The notes beneath the pieces were generated by a model, which was not told the DNA's origin, did no database searches, and worked only from the letters and a program-made list of their open reading frames with translations. A DNA stretch of 64,000 bases from Paraburkholderia nodosa (lineage in GTDB: Bacteria; Pseudomonadota; Gammaproteobacteria; Burkholderiales; Burkholderiaceae): contig NZ_MCNV01000020.1 in the NCBI RefSeq assembly GCF_001718195.1, positions 1 to 64,000 on the forward strand, written 5' to 3'. Below, one piece after another: positions 43,387-51,499 of this stretch (position 1 is its first letter; each line of letters opens with the position of its first letter). The translations under genes were made by a program, and so were the position numbers.

Positions 43387-43947
43387 ATGACTCGCCCCGA
43401 CACCCCTCCCGCTGCCGCGCTGCACGCCCGGCCAACTGAAGAAAACATCCGCGAACTCGTCTACGCGTTCTACGACCGCGTGCGCGACGACGCCATGCTC
43501 GGCCCGGTGTTCGACGGCGTGCTCGCTGGACGTTGGGACGAACATCTGCCCAAGATGTGCCGCTTCTGGTCGAGCCTCGTGCTCGGCACCAAAAGCTACC
43601 GCGGCAACGTGCAGCAGGCGCACGATCCGGTGCCTGGCGTCGAGCCGCAGCATTTCAGCCGCTGGCTCTATCTTTTCCTCGATACGGTTCAGGCTCGCTA
43701 CGAGCCCGCGGCGGCGGTGCAATTCATGGAACCCGCGCTGCGTATCGCGCAAAGCCTGCAACTGAGCCGCTTTGGCTGGGACTACACGATTCCACCCGAG
43801 CAACAGGCGATTCTCGATCGCGTGGCGCCTCGCAGGCGCCACGCCGGGCACGGTCATGACTTGCCAACGCGCCCGACCGGCGAGCCGTTTCCCGCCCGTT
43901 TCGTTGGCCGCCAGATGGATGTCGGCGAGAACACGCCCGCGGAGTGA
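43387..43947 (+). CDS. Group III truncated haemoglobin
   Basis: A 186-residue small haem globin. The pattern fits trHbIII: IRELVYAFYDRVRDDAMLGPVF for the A-B-C helices (FYDRVRDDAMLGPVF core), the W..H.PKMCRFWSSLVLG helix E region with an invariant Trp, and the proximal His in EPQHFSRWLYLF. About 50 extra residues at the C-terminus are His/Pro/Arg-rich. The divergent nsrR and the dyad between them suggest induction by nitric oxide and a role in NO or peroxide handling. The ATG at 43387 has little ribosome binding sequence (CCCCAAATG). Confidence 0.85.
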   Translation: MTRPDTPPAAALHARPTEENIRELVYAFYDRVRDDAMLGPVFDGVLAGRWDEHLPKMCRFWSSLVLGTKSYRGNVQQAHDPVPGVEPQHFSRWLYLFLDTVQARYEPAAAVQFMEPALRIAQSLQLSRFGWDYTIPPEQQAILDRVAPRRRHAGHGHDLPTRPTGEPFPARFVGRQMDVGENTPAE

Positions 43948-44047
43948 GCGCATCTGCTTCAAGCGGTATATCCGAGTAGGCGGTTAGTTGCGTTAAATAG
44001 GGGCGCGAGTGAGCTGAATCCGTCCCTTCAACCCTGCGGACGAGCAC

Positions 44048-44530
44048 CTAGCTGGAGTCCCGCGACGCATTCCCCGAGGCCACCCCCCAGCGCGCCAGCG
44101 CCTTATCGTCACTCTCGCGGGCATCGACCCAGCGCGCGCCCTGCTCCGTCTCTTCCTTCTTCCAGAACGGCGCCTCGGTCTTGAGGTAGTCCATGACGAA
44201 CTCGCAGGACGCGAACGCGTCGCCGCGATGCTTCGAGGTCGTCGCGACCAGCACGATCTGGTCGAGCGGCGCGAGCTTGCCCACCCTGTGCACGATCAGC
44301 ACCTCGATGCCGGCCCAGCGTCGTTGTGCATCGTCGACGATCGCCTCCAGCGCCTTCTCGGTCATGCCCGGATAGTGCTCGAGTTCGAGCGAGGCGATCG
44401 TGCTGCCGTCGTTCAGATCGCGCACCGTGCCGACGAAGCACGCCACCGCACCGATCGCCGGATTGCGCGCGCGCAGTTGCGCAACTTCGGTGGTGAGATC
44501 GAAATCTTCCGTTTGTACGCGCACGGGCAT
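44048..44530 (-). CDS. moaE: Molybdopterin synthase catalytic subunit MoaE
   Basis: The large subunit that transfers sulfur from MoaD thiocarboxylate to precursor Z. Family segments are GAVACFVGTVRDLNDG, LELEHYPGMTEKAL, VHRVGKLAPLDQIVLVATTSKHRGDAF (HRVGKL core) and the active-site Lys region EAPFWKKEE. At 160 residues it is the usual size. It is the last gene of the string, 19 bp after moaD, and convergent with the globin gene. Confidence 0.96.
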   Translation of the reverse strand: MPVRVQTEDFDLTTEVAQLRARNPAIGAVACFVGTVRDLNDGSTIASLELEHYPGMTEKALEAIVDDAQRRWAGIEVLIVHRVGKLAPLDQIVLVATTSKHRGDAFASCEFVMDYLKTEAPFWKKEETEQGARWVDARESDDKALARWGVASGNASRDSS

Positions 44531-44549
44531 CGTGAGTCTCCTGTGGCGC

Positions 44550-44807
44550 TCAGCCGCCCGTCACCGGCGGGAAAAACGCGACTTCGCAGCCCTCGGTGAT
44601 ACGCGTGCGCGGATCCGTCATCACGTGATTGCAAGCCATGCGCAGCGCGCGGCCTTCCGCCAGCGTCTCGGCCCACACACCGCCGCGCGCACGCAGCCAG
44701 CCGCGCACATCGCCGACCGTCACGATGGCATCTGGCAGCGTGACCGTTTCGTCCGCGACGCCTAACGCCTCGCGCACACTCGCAAAAAATTTCAACTGGA
44801 TCTTCAT
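44550..44807 (-). CDS. moaD: Molybdopterin synthase sulfur-carrier subunit MoaD
   Basis: An 85-residue ubiquitin-fold sulfur carrier. It starts MKIQLKFFASVREALG and ends in the essential Gly-Gly (FFPPVTGG) that is thiocarboxylated. It lies 13 bp after moeA and 19 bp before moaE on the same strand. The gene for adenylation (moeB) is not in the window. Confidence 0.95.
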   Translation of the reverse strand: MKIQLKFFASVREALGVADETVTLPDAIVTVGDVRGWLRARGGVWAETLAEGRALRMACNHVMTDPRTRITEGCEVAFFPPVTGG

Positions 44808-44820
44808 CGCTCGAGGCTTT

Positions 44821-46104
44821 TCAGTACAGCAATTCGGTGAACGGAATGAAGCGCACGGTCTCGCCGGCGCTGATCGCATGATTGGGCGGATTGTCGATGA
44901 GACCGTCGCCCCAGACCGTGGACGTGAGGACCGCGGAACTCTGGTTCGGGAACAGGTCCAGACCGCCAGCCGGGTTCACGCGCGCTCGCAGGAATTCGTT
45001 GCGGCGGTCGCTCTTCGCCTGGGTGAAGTCGGCGCGCAGCGAGAGCGCGCGCGGGCTCACCTGCGTCGCGCCCGCAAGGCGCAGCAGGAACGGACGCACG
45101 AACAACAGAAAGGTGACGAAACTCGACACCGGGTTGCCCGGCAACCCGATGAAAAACGCCTCGCCGGTTTCCGCGTCCGCCGCCCCCTGCGTCCGACGCA
45201 CCGCGCCGAACGCGAGCGGCTTGCCCGGCTTCATCGCGATCTGCCACAGGTTGATGCGCCCTTCGGCCTCGACGGCGGGCCGCACGTGATCCTCCTCCCC
45301 GACCGAGACACCGCCCGAAGTGAGGATGAGGTCGTGGCCAGCGGCCGCCTCGCGCAGCGTCGCGCGCGTGAGCTCGAGCTGGTCCGGCACGATGCCGTAG
45401 TCGGTGACTTCGCAGCCGAGATTGCGCAAGAGGCTCGTGAGCGTGAAGCGGTTCGAGTTGTAGATCGCGCCGGGTTTGAGCGGCTCGCCGGGCATCGTCA
45501 GTTCGTCGCCGGTGAAGAACACCGCGACCTTCACGCGGCGCACGACGGTGAGCGTGGCGCACCCCACCGACGCCGCGAGCCCGAGTGCCGCCGGCGTGAG
45601 GCGCGTGCCCGCCGGCAGGATCACCGTGTTCTTGCGGATATCGGCGCCCTGCGGCGTGATCCATTCGCCCGCCTTGGGCGCGTGCAGAAAGGTGACGGCG
45701 CCTTGCGCGGCCTCGGTCTGCTCCTGCATCACCACGGCGTCTGCGCCCGGCGGCACCGTCGCGCCCGTGAAGATGCGCGCGGCCGTGCCTGCCGCGAGCG
45801 GTTGTGGCGCGTGGCCCGCGGCAATGCGCTGCGAAACCGGCAGACGGCGGCTGCCTTGCGCGAGATCGGCCACGCGCACCGCGTAGCCGTCCATTGCGCT
45901 CGTATGCATCGGCGGCACGTCGAGCGGCGAGACGACGTCTGCGGCGAGCACGCGGTTCAGCGCGTCGAACGTCGAAATCGTTTCGGCACCGGCGAGCGGC
46001 TTCGCCGCGGCAAGCAGCGTGGCGAGGGCGTCGGCAGTGGAGAGCATCGGCGCGCGCGGTGCGGGCGCCGGCGCAGCGGAAGACGGGGACGTAGGCGTGG
46101 ACAT
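44821..46104 (-). CDS. moeA: Molybdopterin molybdotransferase MoeA
   Basis: Inserts molybdate into adenylated molybdopterin. Motifs are DVVSPLDVPPMHTSAMDGYAV (the PPMHTSAMDGYA core is diagnostic), ARIFTGATVPPGAD, the MPT-binding TSGGVSVGEEDHV, and GLPGNPVSSFV. I start it at the ATG at 46104 (427 residues); the frame is open to 46305. The first 30 residues are Ala/Pro-rich. It follows thrC by 241 bp on the same strand and is tightly linked to moaD. Confidence 0.95.
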   Translation of the reverse strand: MSTPTSPSSAAPAPAPRAPMLSTADALATLLAAAKPLAGAETISTFDALNRVLAADVVSPLDVPPMHTSAMDGYAVRVADLAQGSRRLPVSQRIAAGHAPQPLAAGTAARIFTGATVPPGADAVVMQEQTEAAQGAVTFLHAPKAGEWITPQGADIRKNTVILPAGTRLTPAALGLAASVGCATLTVVRRVKVAVFFTGDELTMPGEPLKPGAIYNSNRFTLTSLLRNLGCEVTDYGIVPDQLELTRATLREAAAGHDLILTSGGVSVGEEDHVRPAVEAEGRINLWQIAMKPGKPLAFGAVRRTQGAADAETGEAFFIGLPGNPVSSFVTFLLFVRPFLLRLAGATQVSPRALSLRADFTQAKSDRRNEFLRARVNPAGGLDLFPNQSSAVLTSTVWGDGLIDNPPNHAISAGETVRFIPFTELLY

Positions 46105-46345
46105 CGAGGTCGTCTCGGACGTGGGCGGCGGGGCCGCCAGCAGCGGTTGGTCTGTCGTTATTGTAGCGGCGCGACCGGCGCGCCGTGCCTTATGCCGTGG
46201 ATATCCCTGGCGCGCAATGCCTGCGAGTGCGCAGGCCCGGCTGAAGTGATGCAGCGCGCGGGTACGATCGACCCGCCGACGCGTAAAAGCTGATGCGATG
46301 TCCACGCGCCGGGACCGCGAACCGATCCGGCCCCGGCTGCGTCCA

Positions 46346-47797
46346 TCAGTGCGCCGTGTGAGCGGCGATATAGTCCTTCACGCGCTGCGCGTCGGCAGGC
46401 ACGACTTCGAAGCGCTGCGGCAGCGCCTCGAGGCCTTCGAACGCCGCCGGACGCTCCGGCTCGCGGTCCAGCGCTTCGCGGATCGTCTCGCCGAATTTCA
46501 CCGGCTGCGCGGTTTCGAGCACGATCATCGGCACACCGGGCTGCAGGTGTTCGCGGGCGACCTTCACGCCGTCGGCCGTATGGGTGTCGATCATCGTCTT
46601 GTAGCGCGAGTAGATGTCGCGAATCGTGGCGATGCGGTCGTCGTGGCTGCTGCGGCCCGAAACGAAGCCGAACTGCTTCACGCGCACGAAGTCGCCGCTC
46701 GCCACGAGATCGAAACCGCCCTTCTCCTCGACGTCGCGGAACAACTGCGTCACGCGCGCCGGGTCGCGGCCCAGCAAGTCGTAGACGAAGCGCTCGAAAT
46801 TCGACGCCTTCGAGATGTCCATGCTCGGGCTCGTCGTGTGATACGTCTCGGCCGAGCCGCGCACGCGGTAAATGCCGGTGCGGAAGAACTCGTCGAGCAC
46901 GTCGTTCTCGTTGGTCGCGACCACGAGCTTTTCGATCGGCAGACCCATCATGCGCGCGATATGGCCCGCGCACACGTTGCCGAAGTTGCCCGAGGGCACC
47001 GTGAACGAGACGCGCTCGTCGTTCGACTTCGTCGCCGCGAAGTAGCCGGCGAAGTAGTACACGACCTGGGCCACGACGCGCGCCCAATTGATCGAGTTGA
47101 CCGTGCCGATCTTCTGCTGCGACTTGAACGCGTGGTCGTTCGAAACCGCCTTGACGATGTCCTGGCAGTCGTCGAACACGCCTTCCACGGCCAGATTGAA
47201 GATGTTCGGGTCCTGCAGGCTGAACATCTGCGCCGTCTGGAACGCGCTCATCTTCTTGTGCGGCGACAGCATGAACACGCGCACGCCCTTCTTGCCACGC
47301 ATCGCGTATTCCGCCGCGCTGCCGGTGTCGCCCGACGTCGCGCCGAGAATGTTCAGCTCCTGGCCGGCCTTCGCGAGCGCGTACTCGAACAGGTTGCCGA
47401 GCAGCTGCATCGCCATGTCCTTGAACGCGAGCGTCGGACCGTTCGAGAGTTCGAGCAGCGAGAGCGGCGCGCCGTTTTCCTCGCCGAGCGTGGTGAGCGG
47501 CGTGATCTTGCTTGCGTCTTCGCCATGGCGCACGTTGCGGTACGTCTCGCCCGTGTAGGTGCGGCGCGTGATGTCGCGCAGATCGTCGGCCGGAATGTCA
47601 CCCGCGAACTTCGAGAGGATCTCGAACGCGAGGTCCGCGTACGAAAGGCCGCGCCAGCGCGCCAGTTCTTCCTTGCTGATCTGCGGATACCCGGCCGGCA
47701 GATACAGGCCGCCGTCGCGCGCGAGGCCGCCCAGCAGGATGTCGGAAAACGAATGATGCTCGCCGGCGCCCGCGCCGCGCGTAGATACGTAATTCAT
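46346..47797 (-). CDS. thrC: Threonine synthase
   Basis: A PLP enzyme converting O-phosphohomoserine to threonine, 483 residues of the long (type II, yeast-like) class. It begins MNYVSTRGAGAGEHHSFSDIL, has the PLP lysine in TLAFKDMAMQLLG, the phosphate-binding ATSGDTGSAAEYA, and VPSGNFGNVCAGHIA. It starts 10 bp after the hom stop, so it is in one operon. A thrB-type homoserine kinase is not adjacent; it must lie elsewhere. Confidence 0.96.
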   Translation of the reverse strand: MNYVSTRGAGAGEHHSFSDILLGGLARDGGLYLPAGYPQISKEELARWRGLSYADLAFEILSKFAGDIPADDLRDITRRTYTGETYRNVRHGEDASKITPLTTLGEENGAPLSLLELSNGPTLAFKDMAMQLLGNLFEYALAKAGQELNILGATSGDTGSAAEYAMRGKKGVRVFMLSPHKKMSAFQTAQMFSLQDPNIFNLAVEGVFDDCQDIVKAVSNDHAFKSQQKIGTVNSINWARVVAQVVYYFAGYFAATKSNDERVSFTVPSGNFGNVCAGHIARMMGLPIEKLVVATNENDVLDEFFRTGIYRVRGSAETYHTTSPSMDISKASNFERFVYDLLGRDPARVTQLFRDVEEKGGFDLVASGDFVRVKQFGFVSGRSSHDDRIATIRDIYSRYKTMIDTHTADGVKVAREHLQPGVPMIVLETAQPVKFGETIREALDREPERPAAFEGLEALPQRFEVVPADAQRVKDYIAAHTAH

Positions 47798-47807
47798 AGC
47801 CCTTGCC

Positions 47808-49139
47808 TTAGTTCAGTCCTTCCATACGCAGCTTCGTGACCTGCGACTTCACCGTCGCGAGCTTTTCGATCTGCGCGATCGCCGCGTTGACGTTCTTCTC
47901 GATCGTCTCGTGCGTGATCAGGATGATGTCGGTTTCCGCCTTGCCTTGCGCGTCGACCTGCTCCGCTTCCTTTTGCAGCAGCGCGTCGATCGAGATGCCG
48001 CTGTCCGCGAGGATGCGCGTGATGGCCGCCATCACGCCGGTCTGGTCCGCCACGCGCAGGCGCAGGTAGTAGCCGCTCGTGACTTCGTCGATCGGCAGGA
48101 TCGGCGTGTTCGAGAGGCTGTCCGGCTGGAACGCCAGATGCGGCACGCGGTGCTCGGGGTCGGCCGTGTGCAGACGCGTCACATCGACGAGATCGGCCAC
48201 CACGGCGGATGCCGTCGGCTCCGCGCCCGCGCCCTTGCCGTAGTAGAGCGTCGTGCCGACCGCGTCGCCGTGCACGACCACGGCGTTCATTGCGCCTTCC
48301 ACGTTCGCGAGCAGGCGCTTGGCCGGAATCAGCGTGGGATGCGTGCGCAACTCGATGCCGCGATCGGTGCGGCGCGCGATGCCGAGCAGCTTGATGCGAT
48401 AGCCCAGTTCTTCCGCGTACTTGATGTCGATGGCGTCGAGCTTGCTGATGCCTTCCACATAGGCTTTGTCGAACTGCACGGGCACGCCGAACGCGATCGC
48501 GCTCATGATCGTCGCCTTGTGTGCGGCGTCCACGCCTTCGATGTCGAAGGTCGGATCGGCTTCGGCGTAGCCCAGTTCCTGCGCGGCTTTCAATGCGGTC
48601 GCGAAGTCGAGCCCGCGCTCGCGCATTTCCGAGAGGATGTAGTTGGTCGTGCCGTTGATGATGCCGGCGATGTACTGGATGCGGTTGGCCGTGAGGCCTT
48701 CGCGCAGCGCCTTGATGATGGGGATGCCGCCCGCCACCGCCGCCTCGAACGCGACCATCACGCCCTTGGCGCGCGCCGCTTCGAAGATCTCCGTGCCGTG
48801 CACCGCCAGCAGCGCCTTGTTCGCGGTGACGACATGCTTGCCGCTGGCAATGGCGCGCAGCACGAGATCCCTCGCGAGCGTCGTGCCGCCGATCATTTCG
48901 GCGACGATCGAAATCGCGGGATCGTCGACCACGGCGTTGAAGTCGGTCGTCAGCTCGACGCTCCCGGCTTCACTGCCGAGCGCCGTCGTGGCCTTGGCCG
49001 GGTTGCGCACGGCGATGCGCGCCACCTCGATGCCGCGGCCCGCGCGGCGTTTGATTTCTTCCTGGTTGCGGCGCAGTACCGTGAAGGTGCCGCTGCCCAC
49101 CGTGCCGAAGCCCAAGAGACCTACTTTGATCGGATCCAT
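47808..49139 (-). CDS. hom: Homoserine dehydrogenase
   Basis: Reduces aspartate semialdehyde to homoserine, the branch point to threonine and methionine. The NAD(P) motif GLLGFGTVGSG is at the N-terminus, the catalytic region is GIINGTTNYILSEM and EADPTFDIEGVDAAHK, and an ACT regulatory domain is at the C-terminus (YYLRLRVADQTGVMAAITRIL, core RLRVADQTGVMA), implying feedback control, usually by threonine. At 443 residues it is monofunctional, not fused to aspartokinase. It lies 49 bp after alaA and 10 bp before thrC. Confidence 0.96.
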   Translation of the reverse strand: MDPIKVGLLGFGTVGSGTFTVLRRNQEEIKRRAGRGIEVARIAVRNPAKATTALGSEAGSVELTTDFNAVVDDPAISIVAEMIGGTTLARDLVLRAIASGKHVVTANKALLAVHGTEIFEAARAKGVMVAFEAAVAGGIPIIKALREGLTANRIQYIAGIINGTTNYILSEMRERGLDFATALKAAQELGYAEADPTFDIEGVDAAHKATIMSAIAFGVPVQFDKAYVEGISKLDAIDIKYAEELGYRIKLLGIARRTDRGIELRTHPTLIPAKRLLANVEGAMNAVVVHGDAVGTTLYYGKGAGAEPTASAVVADLVDVTRLHTADPEHRVPHLAFQPDSLSNTPILPIDEVTSGYYLRLRVADQTGVMAAITRILADSGISIDALLQKEAEQVDAQGKAETDIILITHETIEKNVNAAIAQIEKLATVKSQVTKLRMEGLN

Positions 49140-49188
49140 GCAGCGTGTGTTCGTCCAAGTGTTTGAAAAGGGGATGCGTGTGACTGGC

Positions 49189-50427
49189 TCAGGTGCCGTG
49201 CCGCTGGCGATAACCGTCGAGGAAGCGCGCGATGCGGTTGATCGAATCGGTCAGGTCGTCGACGTTCGGCAGGAACACCACGCGGAAGTGGTCCGGCTGC
49301 TTCCAGTTGAAGCCCGTGCCCTGCACGAGCAGCACGCGCTCCTGCAAGAGCAGATCGAGGATGAACTGCTGGTCGTTCTCGATCGGATAGAGCTTCGGGT
49401 CGAGGCGCGGGAACATGTAGAGCGCCGCTTCCGGCTTCACGCAGGTCACGCCCGGGATGGCCGTGAGCATGTTGTACGCCAGTTCGCGCTGGCGATAGAG
49501 GCGCCCGCCCGGCTGGATCAGCTCGTTGATGCTCTGGTAGCCGCCCAGCGCCGTCTGGATCGCGTACTGGCCCGGCACGTTCGCGCACAGGCGCATCGAG
49601 GCGAGAATGCCGAGACCTTCCGTGTAGTCCTTCGAGCGGCGGCGGTTTTCCCCCGTCATGCCCGAGAGGAACATCCAGCCCGCGCGGTAGCCGCACGCGC
49701 GATAGCTCTTCGACAGGCTGTTGAGCGTGACGGTGATCACGTCTTCCGAGAGCGAGCCGAGCGCCGTGTGCGTCTTGCCGTCGTAGATGATCTTGTCGTA
49801 GACCTCGTCGGCGAACAGGATCAGGCCGTGCTCGCGCGCGATCGCAACGAGCCCGCGCAGCAGGTCGTCCGAATAGAGCGCGCCGGTCGGGTTGTTCGGG
49901 TTGATGACGACGATCGCGCGCGTGTTCGGCGTGATCTTCGAGCGGATGTCGTCGAGGTCGGGCATCCACGCGTTCGACTCGTCGCAGATGTAGTGCACGG
50001 GCGTGCCGCCCGAAAGGCTCACCGCCGCCGTCCACAGCGGATAGTCGGGCGCGGGCAGCAGCACTTCGTCGCCGTCGTTCAGGAGCGCCTGCATGGCCAT
50101 CACGATCAGTTCGGACGCGCCGTTACCGATGTAGATGTCGTCGAGCTCGACGCCCTTGATGCCCTTTTGCTGCGCGTAATGCATGATCGCCTTGCGCGCG
50201 GCGAACACGCCCTTCGAATCCGAATAGCCCGAGGAGCCCGGCAGGTTCAGGATCATGTCCTGAATGACTTCGTCGGGCGCGTCGAAACCGAACGGCGCGA
50301 GATTGCCGATGTTCAGCTTGATGATGCGGTGGCCTTCTTCTTCGAGGCGCTTCGCGTGCTCGAGCACCGGCCCGCGGATGTCGTAGCAAACGTTCTGCAG
50401 CTTGTTGGATTTGAGAATCGGTTTCAC
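49189..50427 (-). CDS. alaA: Alanine-glutamate transaminase AlaA-type aminotransferase
   Basis: A 412-residue class I PLP aminotransferase very like E. coli AlaA (YfbQ): SNKLQNVCYDIRGPVL at the N-terminus, GNLAPFGFDAPDEV, SSGYSDSKGVFAARKAI, VVINPNNPTGALYS, ADEVYDKIIYD, and the PLP lysine in NSLSKSYRACGYRAGW. It starts with GTG at 50427 and lacks a Shine-Dalgarno sequence. An in-frame TAG lies just 6 nt upstream, ending an open frame rich in Leu, Thr and Ala codons, so expression may be coupled or attenuated. It leads the hom-thrC operon. Confidence 0.9.
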   Translation of the reverse strand: MKPILKSNKLQNVCYDIRGPVLEHAKRLEEEGHRIIKLNIGNLAPFGFDAPDEVIQDMILNLPGSSGYSDSKGVFAARKAIMHYAQQKGIKGVELDDIYIGNGASELIVMAMQALLNDGDEVLLPAPDYPLWTAAVSLSGGTPVHYICDESNAWMPDLDDIRSKITPNTRAIVVINPNNPTGALYSDDLLRGLVAIAREHGLILFADEVYDKIIYDGKTHTALGSLSEDVITVTLNSLSKSYRACGYRAGWMFLSGMTGENRRRSKDYTEGLGILASMRLCANVPGQYAIQTALGGYQSINELIQPGGRLYRQRELAYNMLTAIPGVTCVKPEAALYMFPRLDPKLYPIENDQQFILDLLLQERVLLVQGTGFNWKQPDHFRVVFLPNVDDLTDSINRIARFLDGYRQRHGT

Positions 50428-50433
50428 GGCGGG

Positions 50434-50568
50434 CTATCGGTTATCGGTCAGTAAAGCGGTCAGAGAATCAGTCAGGGCGTCAGAGGCGAGTAAGACGCGG
50501 TAAAAGGGCTGGAACAGGCTGAAATGCCGTCGACCGGCCGGCGGATGGCGCCTTGGTGGACAGGACAT
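50434..50568 (-). other. Possible leader ORF in front of alaA
   Basis: A frame starting at an ATG near 50568 (44 codons) ends with ALTDSLTALLTDNR and a TAG 6 nt before the alaA GTG, in the same reading frame. The last 14 codons hold three Thr, four Leu and two Ala, including a TTA codon that is rare in this GC-rich sequence. CTGAC recurs at roughly 8-12 nt steps. Coding is unproven; it could also be plain leader RNA. Confidence 0.3.
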
Positions 50569-50797
50569 GCAAGGGAGCCGGAGGGGCGCGCCCCCGGCGG
50601 GACAAAGGCCGTGCACGATTGCGTGGGGAGCACCGGGCGCACGCGCGACGCTTCGCAAAGCGTGCGCTGGCCGACCCGACTACCCCAAAACCGCCCCAGC
50701 AGCTTGTGGCTGCCCTCGCCCGATGCGCGGATGGCGCGCGTAGCGGCCTGCCGGCGCGGTCTACCCGCGGGCGCCGCCGCAGCGGCGGCTAAAAAGC

Positions 50798-50803
50798 TAT
50801 AAT
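50798..50803 (+). promoter_or_regulatory. Candidate -10 element upstream of the Mth938-like gene
   Basis: A perfect TATAAT in an otherwise GC-rich gap, about 164 bp before the TTG start at 50967. No good -35 is visible 17 bp upstream (GCCGCA). The rest of the gap 50569-50797 shows nothing else I can support. Confidence 0.4.
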
Positions 50804-50966
50804 TTAGCGGATTTTGACCAACTTCCGCAATGCGCAATCGGCCACGAGGCGGGTCGCGAAGCGGGTGACACGGCGGGCTGCAAGGCGGTTCGCCGAGGCC
50901 GGCGGCGGCACAGGATATGCGCCCCTCGCTTGCGCACCCGACCTGCCCTTACCCCGGAACCCCGTT

Positions 50967-51341
50967 TTGAAATTACACCAGGACTCCAGCGCCGCGCTGA
51001 ACACCGTGACCGGTTACGGCGCCGACTACGTCGAAGTGAACCTCGAACGCCATACGGGCAGCATCATCGTGATGCCCGAATCGCCGGTCACCCCCTGGCC
51101 GGTGCAGTCGTTCGACGCCCTCACGCCCGAACTCTTCGAGCTGCTTGTGCCGCTGAACCCCGAAGTGGTCGTCTTCGGCAGCGGGGAGCGGTTGCGCTTT
51201 CCGCATCCGCGCCTGACCGCGGCGCTCGCCAGGAAGCGCATCGGTGTGGAGGCGATGGACTTCAAGGCCGCCTGCCGCACCTACAACATCCTCATGGCCG
51301 AAGGCCGCCGTGTGGCGGCCGCGCTTCTGATCGAAAGCTGA
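50967..51341 (+). CDS. Mth938-like domain (DUF498) protein
   Basis: A 124-residue protein of the Mth938/NDUFAF3-like family. Features are LKLHQDSSAALNTVTGYGADYVEVN at the start (LHQDSS core), VTPWPVQSFDAL, the conserved PEVVVFGSGERLRFP and GVEAMDFKAACRTYNILMAEGR (MDFKAACRTYN core). The TTG at 50967 is chosen because homologues begin at this Lys-Leu-His; the frame is open further upstream with a basic, unconserved stretch. Function unknown; mitochondrial relatives help complex I assembly. It lies 158 bp upstream of arnT. Confidence 0.85.
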   Translation: MKLHQDSSAALNTVTGYGADYVEVNLERHTGSIIVMPESPVTPWPVQSFDALTPELFELLVPLNPEVVVFGSGERLRFPHPRLTAALARKRIGVEAMDFKAACRTYNILMAEGRRVAAALLIES

Positions 51342-51499
51342 CGCCCCTTAAGCTTGCCATCAGGTCGCCGCGCGGCGGCGTAGTACACTTGCGCGCCGTG
51401 TGCGTAGCGCGCGCCCCGGACCCGGCCGCACACCGTGCGCGGCCAGCGCGCGCTTCGCACCCCGACCGCAACGACTGCAACAAGAACAGGCTGAAACCC

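Noticed and set aside
50814..50966. N-terminal extension of the Mth938-like protein
   Set aside because: The 51 extra codons are Arg/Ala-rich and unlike family N-termini; the TTG at 50967 matches the homologous start.
51347..51357. CTTAAGCTTG upstream of arnT as a PmrA box
   Set aside because: Only one CTTAA half-site is present; known PmrA boxes need two in direct order, and no PmrAB genes are in the window.
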